Assembly (NCBI GenBank): GCA_027596075.1
Contig: JADGJC010000054.1
Coordinates: 75,291 to 139,290, forward strand
DNA length: 64,000 nt
Direction: 5' to 3'
Source: Rhizophlyctis rosea
Taxonomy: Eukaryota > Chytridiomycota > Chytridiomycetes > Rhizophlyctidales > Rhizophlyctidaceae
The position numbers and the translations under genes were made by a program. Shown in pieces: positions 50,270 through 63,294 of this stretch; the stretch's first letter is position 1; every line of letters starts with the position of its first letter. The notes beneath the pieces are model-generated. The model saw only the letters and a program-made list of their open reading frames with translations. It was not told the origin of the DNA and searched no databases.

Positions 50270-53200
50270 GCGGCTTCGCAGGTAGGAGATAGTAAGGTGG
50301 TTGGTACGAGTATGTGATGAGGATGTTGAGATCTGTGAGTGTGTGAAAGTGGCCTTGAGTGTGGGAAAGCAATGAAAGTTTAGGAGGGATAGTCTCAGAG
50401 TGGTGTCTTCTCTGGTGGTTGAGTGTTGCCAAAGGTGGAAAATGCGAAATGGGGGAGTGGCCAGACGCCAGGCCATTAGGGCTTGGATATGAGATTTGCG
50501 CCCATGTGGCATAGCTATGTATGTGTGTGACTGTGATTGACTGACGGATTGACACTGGGAGGCTCATTCATGCTTGGCGCAGTGGCGCCTGGGGCTCTCA
50601 CACTCACAGAGAGACCGGTCCCACTGAGATCGTCACTGGTGTGACAATATTGGGCCAGGCAAGGGTCACTCAGGGAAATCCCAGTTTCATCAGTCAAATG
50701 ATTGAGTGGGACCACCGCACTGGAAATAATCATGGCGAATTTGGTACTACATTGAAGCATTCTCCTCATACACCCCAAGTACCCAACCATCAAACACATG
50801 AACTATTGCCAGCTTTGAATACCTAAACTTCCCAACAACACAACGCTGGATGTCCTCCTGTACACCAAGGGTCCACGACATTGGGCTTCAAACATCACAC
50901 CAGTCCATCCATTGCAGTACAAAGGCGCGGCCATTTTGGGTGCACTGTTTATTAATAAACTGAGATTGGTTCCGCGCTGTGAGAGACTCCTTACGCTCGA
51001 GATTTGGCTTCCGTCTGTTGCCCTTCTGAAATGAAGAATACATAGCACGCTGTGGAGTCTTCGTTAGAATAAGCAATTCAAATGTGCCACAGTAAGAAAT
51101 GATCATAAAACGCGCCTTGATCAGTTTGGAAGCGGGCTCATTACATTCGAATACAGCACTGTCTTCACATCCAGAATTCTCACATCTGATTGTGGCGGCA
51201 TCAATATCCACATGTAACTACTTGTGGGTGGAGCATGTGATTGTAACTCCAGCATTGTTGACATGAGTTTTTCTGGATCTTCCTCATAAGGCGCCCGCGG
51301 CGCATTCGGCACAATGTAACATCTGTGAAAAATGCCACTAATGCCCAACCTGGTAAAACACAGAAGCTCAACACTCTTCCAGACTACGGAAAGCTCAAAT
51401 GAACCGGCGCAATCAAGTGTTTCTCGGGCCATGATTTGTTTTTTGACATGAAAAAGAACTGTTGAAGTGACAAATAGTACTCATAATAAGTTTCGGTGGT
51501 TTGAAAAGACCTGTGCGGCTTTGTGTGGTGGGTGTTCCTTTCCAATGCACTGAAGGAGATTTCGAAGCCTTGCGTACAGACGAATGCTTTGAGACCATTC
51601 CACTGTGATATTGTTACATTTGCGAGCAATGATTGCCTTGGAAGGTGGGTCGCATCATACTTAGCTGATTATAAAAGGAGTTGGGACCCTCCAGAAGTCG
51701 ACCGTGGGAAGAAAAAATGAATTTTTTCATGACCGTTGTACAGCTTCAGCAATTCGCAGTGCGATCAACTTGCCGAAAGCGCGTTGCCTATTTTTTGTCG
51801 GTGTTGAGATGGCTTTATTGCAGCACGCATCCTTACAGACAAGTTGGAAGGAGTTGGCATGTTGTTTTGTCGCATCAAGTCCGGTTGATAAATCGCCATA
51901 CAATAAGATTTTCTGAAGACGTTGAAACCTCGGGATGGATGATCCGGTTGTACATAACACTAGAGGCCAGTTCGTCCATTTTTTTTGGGTAATGAGCATT
52001 CACTTTAAACTTGATGATATTTCGGAGATAGAGATTGTGGACGTTCTGCGTATTGAGTAAGAGATGCAACCCTTTTGGCGCCGATAAATATCGGGTGGCG
52101 ATGTGGTGATGATTCTTGCTGAAGTGGGTGTGGGTTCTTCATCATATGTGGTGGACGCTTGTCTTTTTGTTTTGGGTCGAATTCGTTAAAGTTGTGGTGC
52201 GATCGGGAGTGTGACGAGGGGCGACGATGCATGTATGCCGTAGTGAGTACAGTGAGGGGATATGTTTGCACCATGGAGTTCGATTGAACCATGTATTCTG
52301 CGATGGACACTTTTCGGCCGTTGGATTTACCTTTTTTTGTGCTATGTCATCGTCGCTATGAAAAAGCCCCTCATGCTGTATGTGGCACTCATCGACTTCC
52401 ATGTACCGATATGCACCGCGAAAAGAAAAGCCTTAGAGCTGAAGGAAGGTCTTATCAACTGTCTGATGTACAGTCAAAAAGAACATTATGTCAACAATCT
52501 CCTTCCTCAGAAATACCGATAGCGCCAAGTCCGGCCGCACACGAAAAGATGCTTTGCGTCGACTGAAGTCAGGAGTCAGCGTATCACGGAATGATTGTTT
52601 TTCTCCATCATAAATTCACACAAACGCCACGACTGCATCGTCGAACAGAGTTGAATAAGAAACAGGATCCGAAAACATGCATACTTGATCGGAGTTGAAC
52701 CTCGAGTGTGGAGTGCTCCGTTGTGAAGTACGAGCGTTTGAGGATCTTGTCCGGCTAGGCGCGAGGATTGATATGGTTGAACCCCTTATGAACGTGCCAG
52801 AATGAGTTGGAAAAAGAAAATGCAAATGTTGAAGACTTCGATGCATAGAGCGGTCGCTCATACAAACGGGTGGCTTCAAATTGATGCGGGATTGTCCATT
52901 TCACCCATCGCCGATAGGGGTGTCGTCACTTATCGTGTCAGCATGCCGATGGAATTATAATGCAGTGACACGACCATGATGGGTGCAATTGTTCACTAAC
53001 AAAATCTGAGATTGTATGGTAATGGGAGAAAATGCACACTCTTGAGACTTCTTCCTACTTTCTGGTCTGCAGGCTTGGAGATAAGCCGCACATAGTGCGT
53101 AGAGTGTCATTGAAGCAGATCAAGTGTGACAAAGGAGATTTGGACATGACCATCAGCTTCTCCGATCAGGTTCGAAAGCGGACTAAGCGGCTCATGCATT

Positions 53201-55659
53201 CGGCTGCCATGCACTATTAGGATTCTTCGACTGGTTAGTGCTTACCATCAATAGGGATGTACCTGCATTACTTGCTTGCGGGTGTACCATGTTAATGAAT
53301 GACAATGATTGTTCATGTTTTCCTTTTACATGGGGGGGGCCCGGTAAACTTGGCGATTCTGGCAAATGGACTCTGCCAAAGATATGCCTATCCCGGCAAT
53401 ATGAGCATCGCTCCTTCGCACTGTTTCAGAGTTTGAGATGGTTCGAGTCAACCAGCCCATGCTGCATTTGCTTCCATTCTTGGTTTGTTTTTCCGACTTG
53501 AAAAAGAATGGCTTGAGTTACTGATTGACTATGGTCAGACTGAGAAGCCTCAAACGACTAGTGCACTGCAGGTCGATTGGCGGGGCCTTTTCGCGAGGGA
53601 CAAGTTCAAACGTGCGTGACGGGGCACCTTCTATATCGATCACTGTTTTGCAATATCTCGGTGCACTCGAGCAATAGTGACAGCCGGGAGATGGGAAGGT
53701 CGTTAGAGAAAAGTAATTTTTGCAGGACCGTGAGGTTACGGCATTCCGGGTTGTCAAGTCACATGCACCTGACCCTTTGCTTGTTCTCAATCACACGGGA
53801 AATGCGAATGCGGAGCCGACTCCCTCCCTCCCATGGGGGGATGAATTGTTTTTCCACCCCGTCCTGGAGTATGGATGCATGCTAGCCCCACGCATCCGCA
53901 TCAGAGCTCACCAGGTTGAAGGTTCGCTCCTTTCCCCGCACGAAAAAGGAGTAGTGCAAGCCCCTCGGGTGCGACGGGAGTCATCAATCTCCTCCATATC
54001 TCCACATAGTACGGCTGTTTCAAGACGCGTTTTCAAAGTCACGGTCGATGCTGTCGGCGTGTCATTTGTCGCAATCATTGCTTGGTATTGGTTTGGAAGA
54101 AACAGGCTGGGAAGACTTTGATAGCTCATGTCGATATGCTCAGCTGTAAATAGCAACAAGTCCTGCACCTCCCTTGTTGTTGTCTGGGTGCTTCATTGCG
54201 GACTTGGCACACACTGGGCTTGCTAACTGCCAAAGATGGATGCTGCAGCAGTAGTCCGTTCTGCACCTCGAGAGTAATTTCCTCAAAAATCGTTCAGAGA
54301 GGCGACGCTTGTGCGCCGATGACCATCGCTCCACGTGTTAGCAAATGCAAGTAATGTGGTATTCATCCTTGGCAAAGAGGATGTAAACTATGCAGCAACT
54401 CCGGTCACGCACTCTTTTTGCTTTTCAGATTATTGGGCACTGTAATGCGCTTGAAGTGACGAGGGCATCACAGGGGGTCATAAATTTTTGACTCTGTACG
54501 TATCCCTGTGCGCCATGGACTCCAACACACGGAAGGCAGCGTTCAATGGCAACCCATGCATTCTTTGGTGGATTGGGGCGCCGACGGTTTCCGACGGTTT
54601 GACTACCTTTTTGGGTTTGCCCTTCCTTGCCGGCCTGGGTAGAAAGTTGGCGAGCTCATGTGACGTGCTTCAAGTCAACGACTTTATGAACCGAACAACT
54701 CGAACACAACGCAAAAAGAGGTTTAGTCGATCAACCGGTCTGAAGTCAAGAGCACTTTCGCGTCAACGGCGTCCATTGTAAAGGATTTGAATGTCACCAA
54801 AGTCCGCCCTCATAAGTCCGCATCCCAATCTCTAAACTGGTAAACAGTGGTGCGCTTCATCATGAGCAAGCACAGTCTAGTAGATTGTTCGAATCTTGAA
54901 TCTTGATGGAATGGCTCGCCTTCCATGATCGCGGAGACGAAAACTTGTCGAAGCGTCTTTATGTAGGGTTTTTCCTCTCCGATATTCGTTTTTCAAAGTT
55001 GCCGAGGATGTATTATGAAGAAGGAAAAATGAAACGAAAAAAACCCTCCGCATGAGGATGGAAATCAATATTTTTGAGGTGTTGCTCGAAAGGATCATTG
55101 GGATTTGCTTCGAGACCAGCAGCGATGAGTGGATGCCCATAAGAAAGCTCAAATGTTTGTTGGTCTTGAGTGTCTTGTTAGCTACATGTGCAATCATACC
55201 GCAGTTGATGATGGCCTTCGATGCCCTGCGTTCCCAAATGATATCGAACCCTTGCAAAAAGGGACTGTTGAGGCGTCTATGGTTTACCAAGCGGCGATCG
55301 GTCAGACAAGCGCTCCAGCTTGGAATCGTCCGCTCCATAGCCCGTGCATTGACAGTAGGGACTCTCCATTCATGATGGATTGCAAATCCACAGTGTGAGT
55401 TTTGCAGAGTACTGCTGCGCTGCTATGTGAATTGTTGTCAAGTTCTACATGATTGCGATTGGACATATGCCGACTTGGACTGAGCTGCTGCTCAACAGTT
55501 TGCCTTACACTCCACGCTCTTTTCCGATGTTCGGGATTTTTGTGCGTCCGTACAGTGACGCTTAGTTTTTACATGCCATGGGGCTGGCAGATATTCACCG
55601 TTACGTTTGAGGATCAGATCGTCAGTCTTCATGATGCCAGAGTTGCTAGTTCATGAGCA

Positions 55660-57260
55660 TTTGCAGAGCACTCACTACTCTCGCTCTCACTTACCTTGCA
55701 ATGAGAAGAGCTCGTAACACTTGTTGATGCCAGAAGGACTGAAGTAGTTTCGTCGAGCGGTCCTCCGACGACTGGTCGACCGTCGACGCCATTCGGTCCA
55801 TCCCGTAGTCAATCTGTTCGTGCCAAAGATGGGTTTCATCGTCCATTGTGGTAGACTGAAGGGAACTTTGGGAATTGCGGCGGCGTGCTGCTAGTGCTTC
55901 TCCTCGCTGATAACAGGATTGCTCTTACATTGCGCATAATGCCCTTACACTCCCTACGCGGATCAACCAAATTTGCATGGGCCTCGGGCTAGCGAGTAGC
56001 TGCGATTGCTTTTTGTTGATGGTTTGGGATCTCCGACTCTCAGAACACCGAATAAGAAGATGGATAATATCTGGGCAAACAGTATCTCGACGCCTATTTG
56101 GGCCATCCGAGAGCTCCAAATCTTGGAGAGGCTGGACTGGTCTACATTTCATACGCCACCAGCTGCCACCTGTTTAGCTTGAAGTAACTGATGACATCGC
56201 AGCTTCATGATGTAATATTGAGGAAATGTTTCAGGGCTCCCTAATGTCGCTCTCACCTACCATAGCAAAGGATTTGCATGGATATGCTGTACAATTGATT
56301 TTGTACTTCCTTGCAAACGGAAGGGCCGCGCCGATTCACTGCGCTCAAGTGTTTTCCTGAAGGGTTTGGTGAGCGTATGTAGCAAATCAGGTGGGACAGG
56401 TCGACGATTGTTGAGGGTCTGTTGAGCCAAAGATCCAGGTTTTGCGCATGATGCTTATCCCTCGTTGATGACTTCATACGGTCATTTCGTGGTGACGTTA
56501 CAGAGTTGGGGAATTGCGCATTACACCTCGCTTCCCTTAGTAAACCTACTAACGTAGCTCTTTCGACCCCTGCAAGGTCCTCGGTCAAAACAGTACGTCC
56601 GTTCACATGTGCAAATTGTGAGCACCCTTCAGAAGCGGACGTCAGCTGTTGACGATGAAAGTGATGAACTTGAGGTTCCCCAGATGATGCTGGTGTCCGT
56701 CGTTGGGATCATCCTTCTAAAGAACGGTGTTGCTTTCTTTGACCCGCGCTCGTACTGCTGAATTGGGGTGATGAGAATGTGGAGATATTCGTCATATTGA
56801 GGCCCTTGCAGAAGATTGCTAATGCGAGGACGATTGACAATGAGTGCATATGGAGTACCTGGGGATCCTTAATCAACGGATAATGGGCAAGTCCAGAATG
56901 ACTTTGTTTCGGGCGATTGGTGCGGTACGTTGGTTGAAGTCGGTGGAGCACTTTGCATTCGCTGCAGATCTATGCTGAGCGCTTTCTCCTTTTGAACGAT
57001 GTGTGGTTTCGTAGCAGTTGACAGTTTTCGTCTTTCGTAAGGGGATAGTTGGTGGAGCAGGTGGAGTAGGTGGGCCCGTTCTCTCCAAATCAGCACCGAA
57101 CATCACCGGTTCGAAAAAGTGACTGGATCCGAACAAACCGTTCATGCAGAGGCATTCGCTTGCTGTCATCAAACTCCAGCAAGCACGTGTTGGGGAATTA
57201 GCGCATGAAGGAAACGCTATCGTAGAATTCAACTTGACAATGAAGTTGAAGTATCAAATT
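55660..57260 (-). repeat. Family D diverged repeats, possibly decayed tandem gene copies
   Basis: On the minus strand two segments end in a donor-like sequence: TTGCAAG then GTAAGTGAGAGC at ~55.69 kb, and GCTATG then GTAGGTGAGAGC at ~56.26 kb. Upstream of each donor the readings end LRALLIAR and ISMQILCYGR. A TTGGGGAATT motif follows at ~55.87, 56.51 and 57.19 kb. One minus-strand reading near 57.12-57.18 kb, CMNGLFGSSHFFEPVMFGAD, has the spacing of an ankyrin repeat. Identity is low and the assignment is tentative. Confidence 0.3.
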
Positions 57261-59710
57261 CACTACATCGACGATTAAAGGCTCAAAGCTACAGCGCTTT
57301 TGGGCTTTCTGGCGACGTAAGCTCGTTCTCTTTTGCTTTCTGGACATTTGCACAAAGTACTGACAGGGTGAAAGCCGCTTCTATATTGGTGTTCAGAATT
57401 GTTGCAACTCAAGTGATTGGGCGTGCTTAAACTCAGAAATGAATGTATTACATGGAGAGAGGAAGTTTGTCGTGGTCTCTATTTTCCTCTAAGCGCATGA
57501 CACTGCGCTTTACATCTGAGCGCTGAGGACGAATGGGTAGGTGACTAATGCCTGTGGTTTCAGGCATTGTCAGTGAATGTTCAGGATCGTCGGTAAATGC
57601 AATCATCTTCGATCTCCCCGCTGCAGCGAAACCGAGGAGTTGTCATATGAATTGCACAAGTATGGAGAACTACCTTCTTTTGTTTCTCACAGGTGCTGTC
57701 ATGATTGCTCCATATGCAAAAGAGAATCAATGGTGATGGCATGTCGAAGTCTCACATGTCGGGGTCAGGATCGTCGGTGAGAAATAGCTTTGTCGAGAAG
57801 GCACATGATAGGGGAAAGGAAAACAAGAAAAAAAGTACATACGCCCGCCCAGTCAAAGAACCTTGAAAAGCGTGCTGAATCTCACTCGGTCATGATTTTC
57901 TTACGGTTTTGCCTCAGACGCTTCCCTTGACTGGGTCAGACGAAGTCAAACGTGGGCTACCGCAACGCATCTGTTTTGACAGAAGGAAAAATCATCACAT
58001 CCAGGTCAAAGTCCCGCCTGATCTCATTGAACATCGTTGTACAGTGAACGTCGCCATGGAATTCAAGTGATCTGTATCCAATTTCATCCGATCGACATGA
58101 GCTGGCATGTTCTTGATTGCTCAACCAGCCTTACTGCATGTGTCCGTCAAATCTGCTGGGGATCGATCAAGCCAAGCAATGGACTGAATAACGAGGTCAA
58201 CGAAGAAACTTGAGTGACACGGGCATATTGCTCCAATGCATGTCCTTCAATGCTGTCCCACAACACGATCTTATGCATTTGTGTTTTTGAGTACTGTCGT
58301 GAGTCATGCGACCTTCCCCCGCCACATCGCATTTTTTTTGAAAGCCCAGAATAATGACCAAAAAATAGGAAGACTACGAGCAGGTGTCCGTTTTGAGAGG
58401 ATATATCGCGGAAGTGGGATATGGAATTTCATCCAAGGTTCTTGCTTGAACCCCACCGATGCACAGTCGGCCCGTACAGATGATGACGTATGACAAGTTA
58501 CAAGCTGGGACGGATGGATGCATGGAATTGCGTCAGAATACTCATGACGGAATGGTAGCCGATAGGATTGATCATTCAACTGTTTGAGCTCTCTAGTTTT
58601 TGACCATTGGGGTGGGAGGATGATGAAGGAAATGTGTGTCATGATCATGTATTTTCGAACGTATTGAGGAAGTTGATTATATGCCCACTATGAATTCTCA
58701 TCCGGGGTTCTGCTGAGAGATGGGAGTCAGCGGTCAGAAAAGTCAGCACGTTCAAAAGTTGGTGCTTCTGTTGAACATTTAGCCCCTTCAGTCCCTCCCA
58801 AATGCGTCTTTCTCTTTTCCTTCATTTAACTGTGTACTCCACATCTGCGTCCCATCCTTTGCAATCGTGCATCAAAAAATCTAAATATCGATGTATGCTC
58901 AAATATTATGAGAGTGAACGTTTAGGTTTGCTCTAGAGTCTTCAGGATAACGACTTGCAGTTGGAAGCGTCAGGGGAGTAGTTGCTTCTCATCTGCGCTG
59001 GATACTGGACCCCTTTTTCCGCGATTGAGTTGGTAAATTCAGCAAGGGTGTCGTTCGAGTTTCCCTCATGATCGTCCAAGCTGGAGAAACAAGGAGGACG
59101 CGCAAAAATGGAATCTGGAAGGAGTTTCATCCGCAATGCTGTATTTGCCGCCGCATACCGGTTGATGTAAATCCAGGGAATTGTGTGTATTGAATGGGAG
59201 GTCGATTGCTGCCGAAGATTCAGATCGAGGTAAAGACAAGCAGGTTTGATACAGTTTCAGCGGGAGGCACTGAACAATCCTTTGCGGGAAAAAATTTGGC
59301 AGCCCTGCCAGACTACGAGGACGTGCACGTGGTCGATCCCGGTGAATCGCCCGAGTGCGAAAGTTTGCTGTTGCACTCCACCATCGGTGCACGTCGTTTA
59401 TGACGAAGGGGATTTGAACTCGTATGTCCTCCAGTCTACTGGGGGTCGCTGATCATATGTCCCTGCGGCCTCACCAAATGACCGCATTTACACCTGAAAA
59501 AATGTATCTATGACTCTGGTGTTGATGTTCTCCAAAGTGTTGCAAAGCTGGGTGTGTAAATGCTCCACTTTCCAAAGTTGATGGCCGAGAAGTATGAAAA
59601 ACAGCGGGACACCGCACACCCCACACATTTTGCTTCAAACCAGAGCGAACAGCAAGACAAGTCGGCAAGTGATGAATTTGGCGGATGCTGGATCGACGCA
59701 TGAACGTGCG

Positions 59711-59720
59711 NNNNNNNNNN
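59711..59720. other. Assembly gap (10 N) just beyond the F-box-like gene
   Basis: Ten N lie 17 bases past the stop codon of the F-box-like gene, next to a run of C. The placeholder size means sequence may be missing here. Confidence 0.98.
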
Positions 59721-59737
59721 CCCCCCCGCTCACCCTC

Positions 59738-60700
59738 CTAATCTATCCACAACTTCGTCTCGTCCAACTTCCCCTTCTCATACCATTCGATGAACTTCTC
59801 GTAAATGATCGCCCGTTCCTTCGCATCATAATCGTCATCAGAGACCCTCCTCTGCGGCACCTTCAAGTCTCTCCCTTCCTTGCACAGCCAATACAAGTAC
59901 TCCGCAGACCCAAGGAAGTTCACGTCCCAGTCATGGCCGACTCTCTCTCCCCAGGTGACAGGCATGGTATCGAGGAGAAAGTCGGTTGGTTCCGAGCCGT
60001 GGCAGAAGCGGCGAACGACGACGGTGGTCTGGGTTTTGGGGAGATCGGGGAGGGTTTGTAGGATCGGCAGGTTGGATTGGACGCGGATGGACGTTCGTTC
60101 CATTGCATCAAAGGATTTGAGTTTGTCGCGCACGATTTCCGACATTCTTCGAGTGAAGCTGTCCGTCTTTGCAACTTCTGCGTCGGTAAATGCAACCCAA
60201 TCTCTGGCGGCTTGGATCGCTTTCTCATTGTGAAAATCTCCGGAGGCGAGGAGTTCCATGACCACTTTCGGATCCAGACTCGCACATACGCTTGCGATTC
60301 CGTCTCTTCTCAACCACTCAAACTCCATCTCAGTTGTAAAGGCCTTGACATCGGGCCCACCAGGAAGGGCTGCGACGTACTGCCCGGAAACTTGCACCCG
60401 CGGATGACCCTTCCCGACACGGAATAGCTTATGAGCGGAGGTAAAGACCGTGTTTTGCACGCGGAGGCGGGCGTTGCGGAGGTATTGGAATTCTTGAGTC
60501 GAGATGACGAAGGCTTTGAAGACTTTTGAGACGAGGAGGAGCGGTAGAACGTTGGTGGTGGTGCGGGTGTGCAGGTCTGGGAGGAGGACGATACTGATGA
60601 TTTTTGTCCAGAGTTCGGTGGGAAGGTGGGCGACGGAGGACATGGGTGTTTGAAGGGAGTGGGTTTGAGGTCCTTTGGGGAGAGCGGTGGCTGCGGACAT
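59738..60700 (-). CDS. F-box-like protein, single exon
   Basis: A 320-residue intact frame. Residues 25-63 (HLPTELWTKIISIVLLPDL ... LLLVSKVFKAF) fit an F-box, the segment that binds SKP1 in SCF ubiquitin ligases; the rest has no repeat domain I can recognise and would be the substrate-binding part. The remainder is mixed, with an acidic/basic C-terminus (DDDYDAKERAIIYEKFIEWYEKGKLDETKLWID is its end, quoted in part: EKGKLDETKLWID). The start at 60700 is chosen because the upstream in-frame ATG at 60757 adds 19 residues of low-complexity sequence. C-ending codons at the start, switching to G-ending at ~60430, back to C at ~60060 and to G again at ~59950 support real coding. The F-box call is moderate; the gene itself is solid. 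Confidence 0.72.
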   Translation of the reverse strand: MSAATALPKGPQTHSLQTPMSSVAHLPTELWTKIISIVLLPDLHTRTTTNVLPLLLVSKVFKAFVISTQEFQYLRNARLRVQNTVFTSAHKLFRVGKGHPRVQVSGQYVAALPGGPDVKAFTTEMEFEWLRRDGIASVCASLDPKVVMELLASGDFHNEKAIQAARDWVAFTDAEVAKTDSFTRRMSEIVRDKLKSFDAMERTSIRVQSNLPILQTLPDLPKTQTTVVVRRFCHGSEPTDFLLDTMPVTWGERVGHDWDVNFLGSAEYLYWLCKEGRDLKVPQRRVSDDDYDAKERAIIYEKFIEWYEKGKLDETKLWID

Positions 60701-63294
60701 TTTGGTCTGCAAGGTGTACGGTTGGTGGGACTGTTTGCTTGACTGCTGGTGTCGCACTTCAAGATGATAGGATTAAAAGGATGTTTTTAATGGTGTGGGA
60801 TTTCAAAAGCGGCGCTTTTTATGGTTGAAGGAAGGAGCCTGGCAGGTACGATGACGCCACATGACTCACCTAAAATGCCTGCTGCATGCTGCCAGTCTGC
60901 TAATATCTAATATATCAGGAAGCTGATCACTGTTGATACTGTTGACTGAACGAGCAAAGCTGATGAGCAAATCGTGTCATAACTTGCCACTCCTCCGATG
61001 CCGGGCATCAACGCATCGGTAAAGGCACTCAACTAGTTCAACCGCAACAATTTTGGCCGAATATGGAACAAAATCCCTGTCCCGGATGATGTCCAGATCA
61101 AGGTTCAACTTACCCTGATCAGCACAATGGCCGTTCTCGGTGTTTTGGACTTGAAACGCATACAAATCCAGGGAAGGTGAGGCATTTGCGGAGAGCAGAA
61201 TCGCATTCAGGTGGATCAGGTGCTGGTTATGTGCTCTGCACACGCTTCTGGAAACTGATCACATCCCTTTTTGGTGATGGACTGGCTAGTGTCAACGTGG
61301 GCCAGGAAGTTGCGGCGCACAGGAGCGGATCATTGTCGTTTGCATATACGTGGCTTGATTCGAGAGTGTAACCAATGCAACACACGGATGAGCAACAGTT
61401 TCAAACCTTTAATGCTTTCGAACTCTCTGGCAGCGAACCTTCGGCGGGCTGGGGCTCGTCAGCCGTAAATTTGCGCTCATGTCAGTGTTTTACATTCTTG
61501 CAGGCCAACCGCATGGGCATTCTTTCCAGTTCATATTAGAGAAAGGGAAGGTGTCCCAAGGGTTGGAGAGAAATTGTGTTTGTCATATTGGTTTAGTTCC
61601 CGCAACGTGACATTGCACATTGATGGTAAAGGAGGAGTCACGGCATCACTGGCCATCATATTGGGATTCAGGTTTGGACATTGCGAGCCGACGTCCTCCT
61701 GTCACGTTCCAGATGTGTAACAGAGGATATTGTGATGGAAGTAATGGAGCTCGACGCGTAACTCCATCATTGGACGTTATTAGAGTATCCTTCTCCTTTT
61801 TTTGGTTGAGGCTCGTAAACTCTGAAGACGTTCCTATAGTCTTGGGAGCATAGGATTGATGGCAGAAAAAAGTAAGACTATGCAATGTGTGCACACTCTG
61901 ATCAACCACGAAAAGCATACTCGTAATGCCATTTGCAAGGCCAATCGCCATTTTCTCTTTCCTCAAAATCTCACACAATGCGGAAGTTGCAGAATCTTAT
62001 CACAGTCTTTGATATATGTCCATACTAACTTTACTACTCGTCCTGTTCATTGGAGCATCCAATAGATGATCACGCATTACCATCGAATGACCCCACTCAG
62101 CTCAGCAAGTCAAAGAATGAAGCGCAACAGACAAAAAAGACATCGAGAAAAGCTCGAAATTCGAAATTGCGCTGCAGCGGCATCGTTCGCACCGACAGTT
62201 GATTCATTACAGCGGACAATCTCACATGGATCAATTGATCAATTAAGCAGTTCACGCCCTCCTGCCTGTACACCTTCAGTACTCTCTTTGGAGCCTGAGG
62301 GAAGGGATTGAGATGTGCATCACTTTAGATTACCATTACATGGCTGACTGGAAAGTTCCATTCCGGGGTTGGTTAGGTTGGAGATGCAACGAAGGGGGTT
62401 ACAGTCAGTGCCAGCAGATTATTTTGGCCCGTTGTTGGTATGGGATGGACCGACCGACCCTTCCAGATGATATCAAAATGATTTTGAGAAGATGTTGAGA
62501 TTTGGGGCGTTACTTACGGCCGAACTTTTTCCTCATCGCAAGTTGTCATCTGCCAGTAGATTGTTAAGAAACGCATGTCACCCAGTCAGCCGCTTCATAT
62601 ACGAGGTCTAAACCTTGCAAAAAGGCGTCTTTATCCGCGCAAGGGGGCAGGTCATAGGAATCTCACGTTGTTTGACGTATTCAGAATTCTGACATGTTGA
62701 CAACAGCAAAACCAAAAGCGGGCAGTCTGATCAGTCTAAGTTTTGGGTGCCCATAGAATTTGGACCATATTTTGAGTTCTTCTACTGCACGCGGCACAGG
62801 GCAGGGGATCTCCATCGCACCTGCTTCGATCCCGCCGGCCAGTATCTGAATTGTGCAAATGAGCTGACAATATTATACACTGGCAGATCACGCCAGGCTG
62901 CAAAATCAGATCATAGTTCATATTCCCGAATCTGCCAGTGTTTATATAGCCATTCATCTCATCTGTGAATATCGACGCGCCTCTCGTTGTACATACATAC
63001 CTTTAATCTACTGTTGCCCCAAACACAAAATCCGCGCCGAACCTTGCAGAAAGCGATGGCATGAAGTTCGCAAGCAATTCCTGTTCGCCCAAAAAACCAA
63101 ACTAGGCAGAAAAAGATAACCTTCTGCGTGTGACAACATGCAAAACATGAGTTTCTCTTGAAGCTATATACAAAAATGGCACACATCCAAATGCCGGCCT
63201 TCTACGTGCTATCAACTAAATACACTACTACATCCGCTACATCCCCAAAACACTCCAAGCCTATGAGCTCTCTCCCCCGAGCTAACCATCAATA
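60701..63294. other. Intergenic, 2.6 kb
   Basis: Lies upstream of the F-box-like gene and downstream of the cyclotransferase, so it holds the former's promoter and the latter's 3' flank. No open frame above ~110 codons and no domain is recognisable. I see no repeat or RNA gene in it. Confidence 0.55.

Larger units (their letters stand above)
50270..59737. other. Gene-poor stretch (9.5 kb) with relic repeats (family D) and an assembly gap
   Basis: Contains the promoter of the CRZ1-like gene (from 50270 upwards) and the 3' flank of the F-box-like gene. No coding gene can be supported; open frames are below ~155 codons and lack domains. At ~55.66 and ~56.24 kb related segments share a TCGCTCTCACYTACC block and a downstream TTGGGGAATTGCG-like motif, the latter also near 57.19 kb. 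Further, 53.57 and 56.96 kb share a weak CTGCAG-centred match. A 10-N gap sits at 59711-59720. Direct CCGACGGTTT duplication at ~54582. Confidence 0.6.

Noticed and set aside
59401..59460. Minus-strand GAGTTCAAATCCCC resembling a tRNA T-arm
   Set aside because: The flanking five-base stem does not pair and no anticodon or acceptor stem can be drawn; no tRNA was found anywhere in the window.
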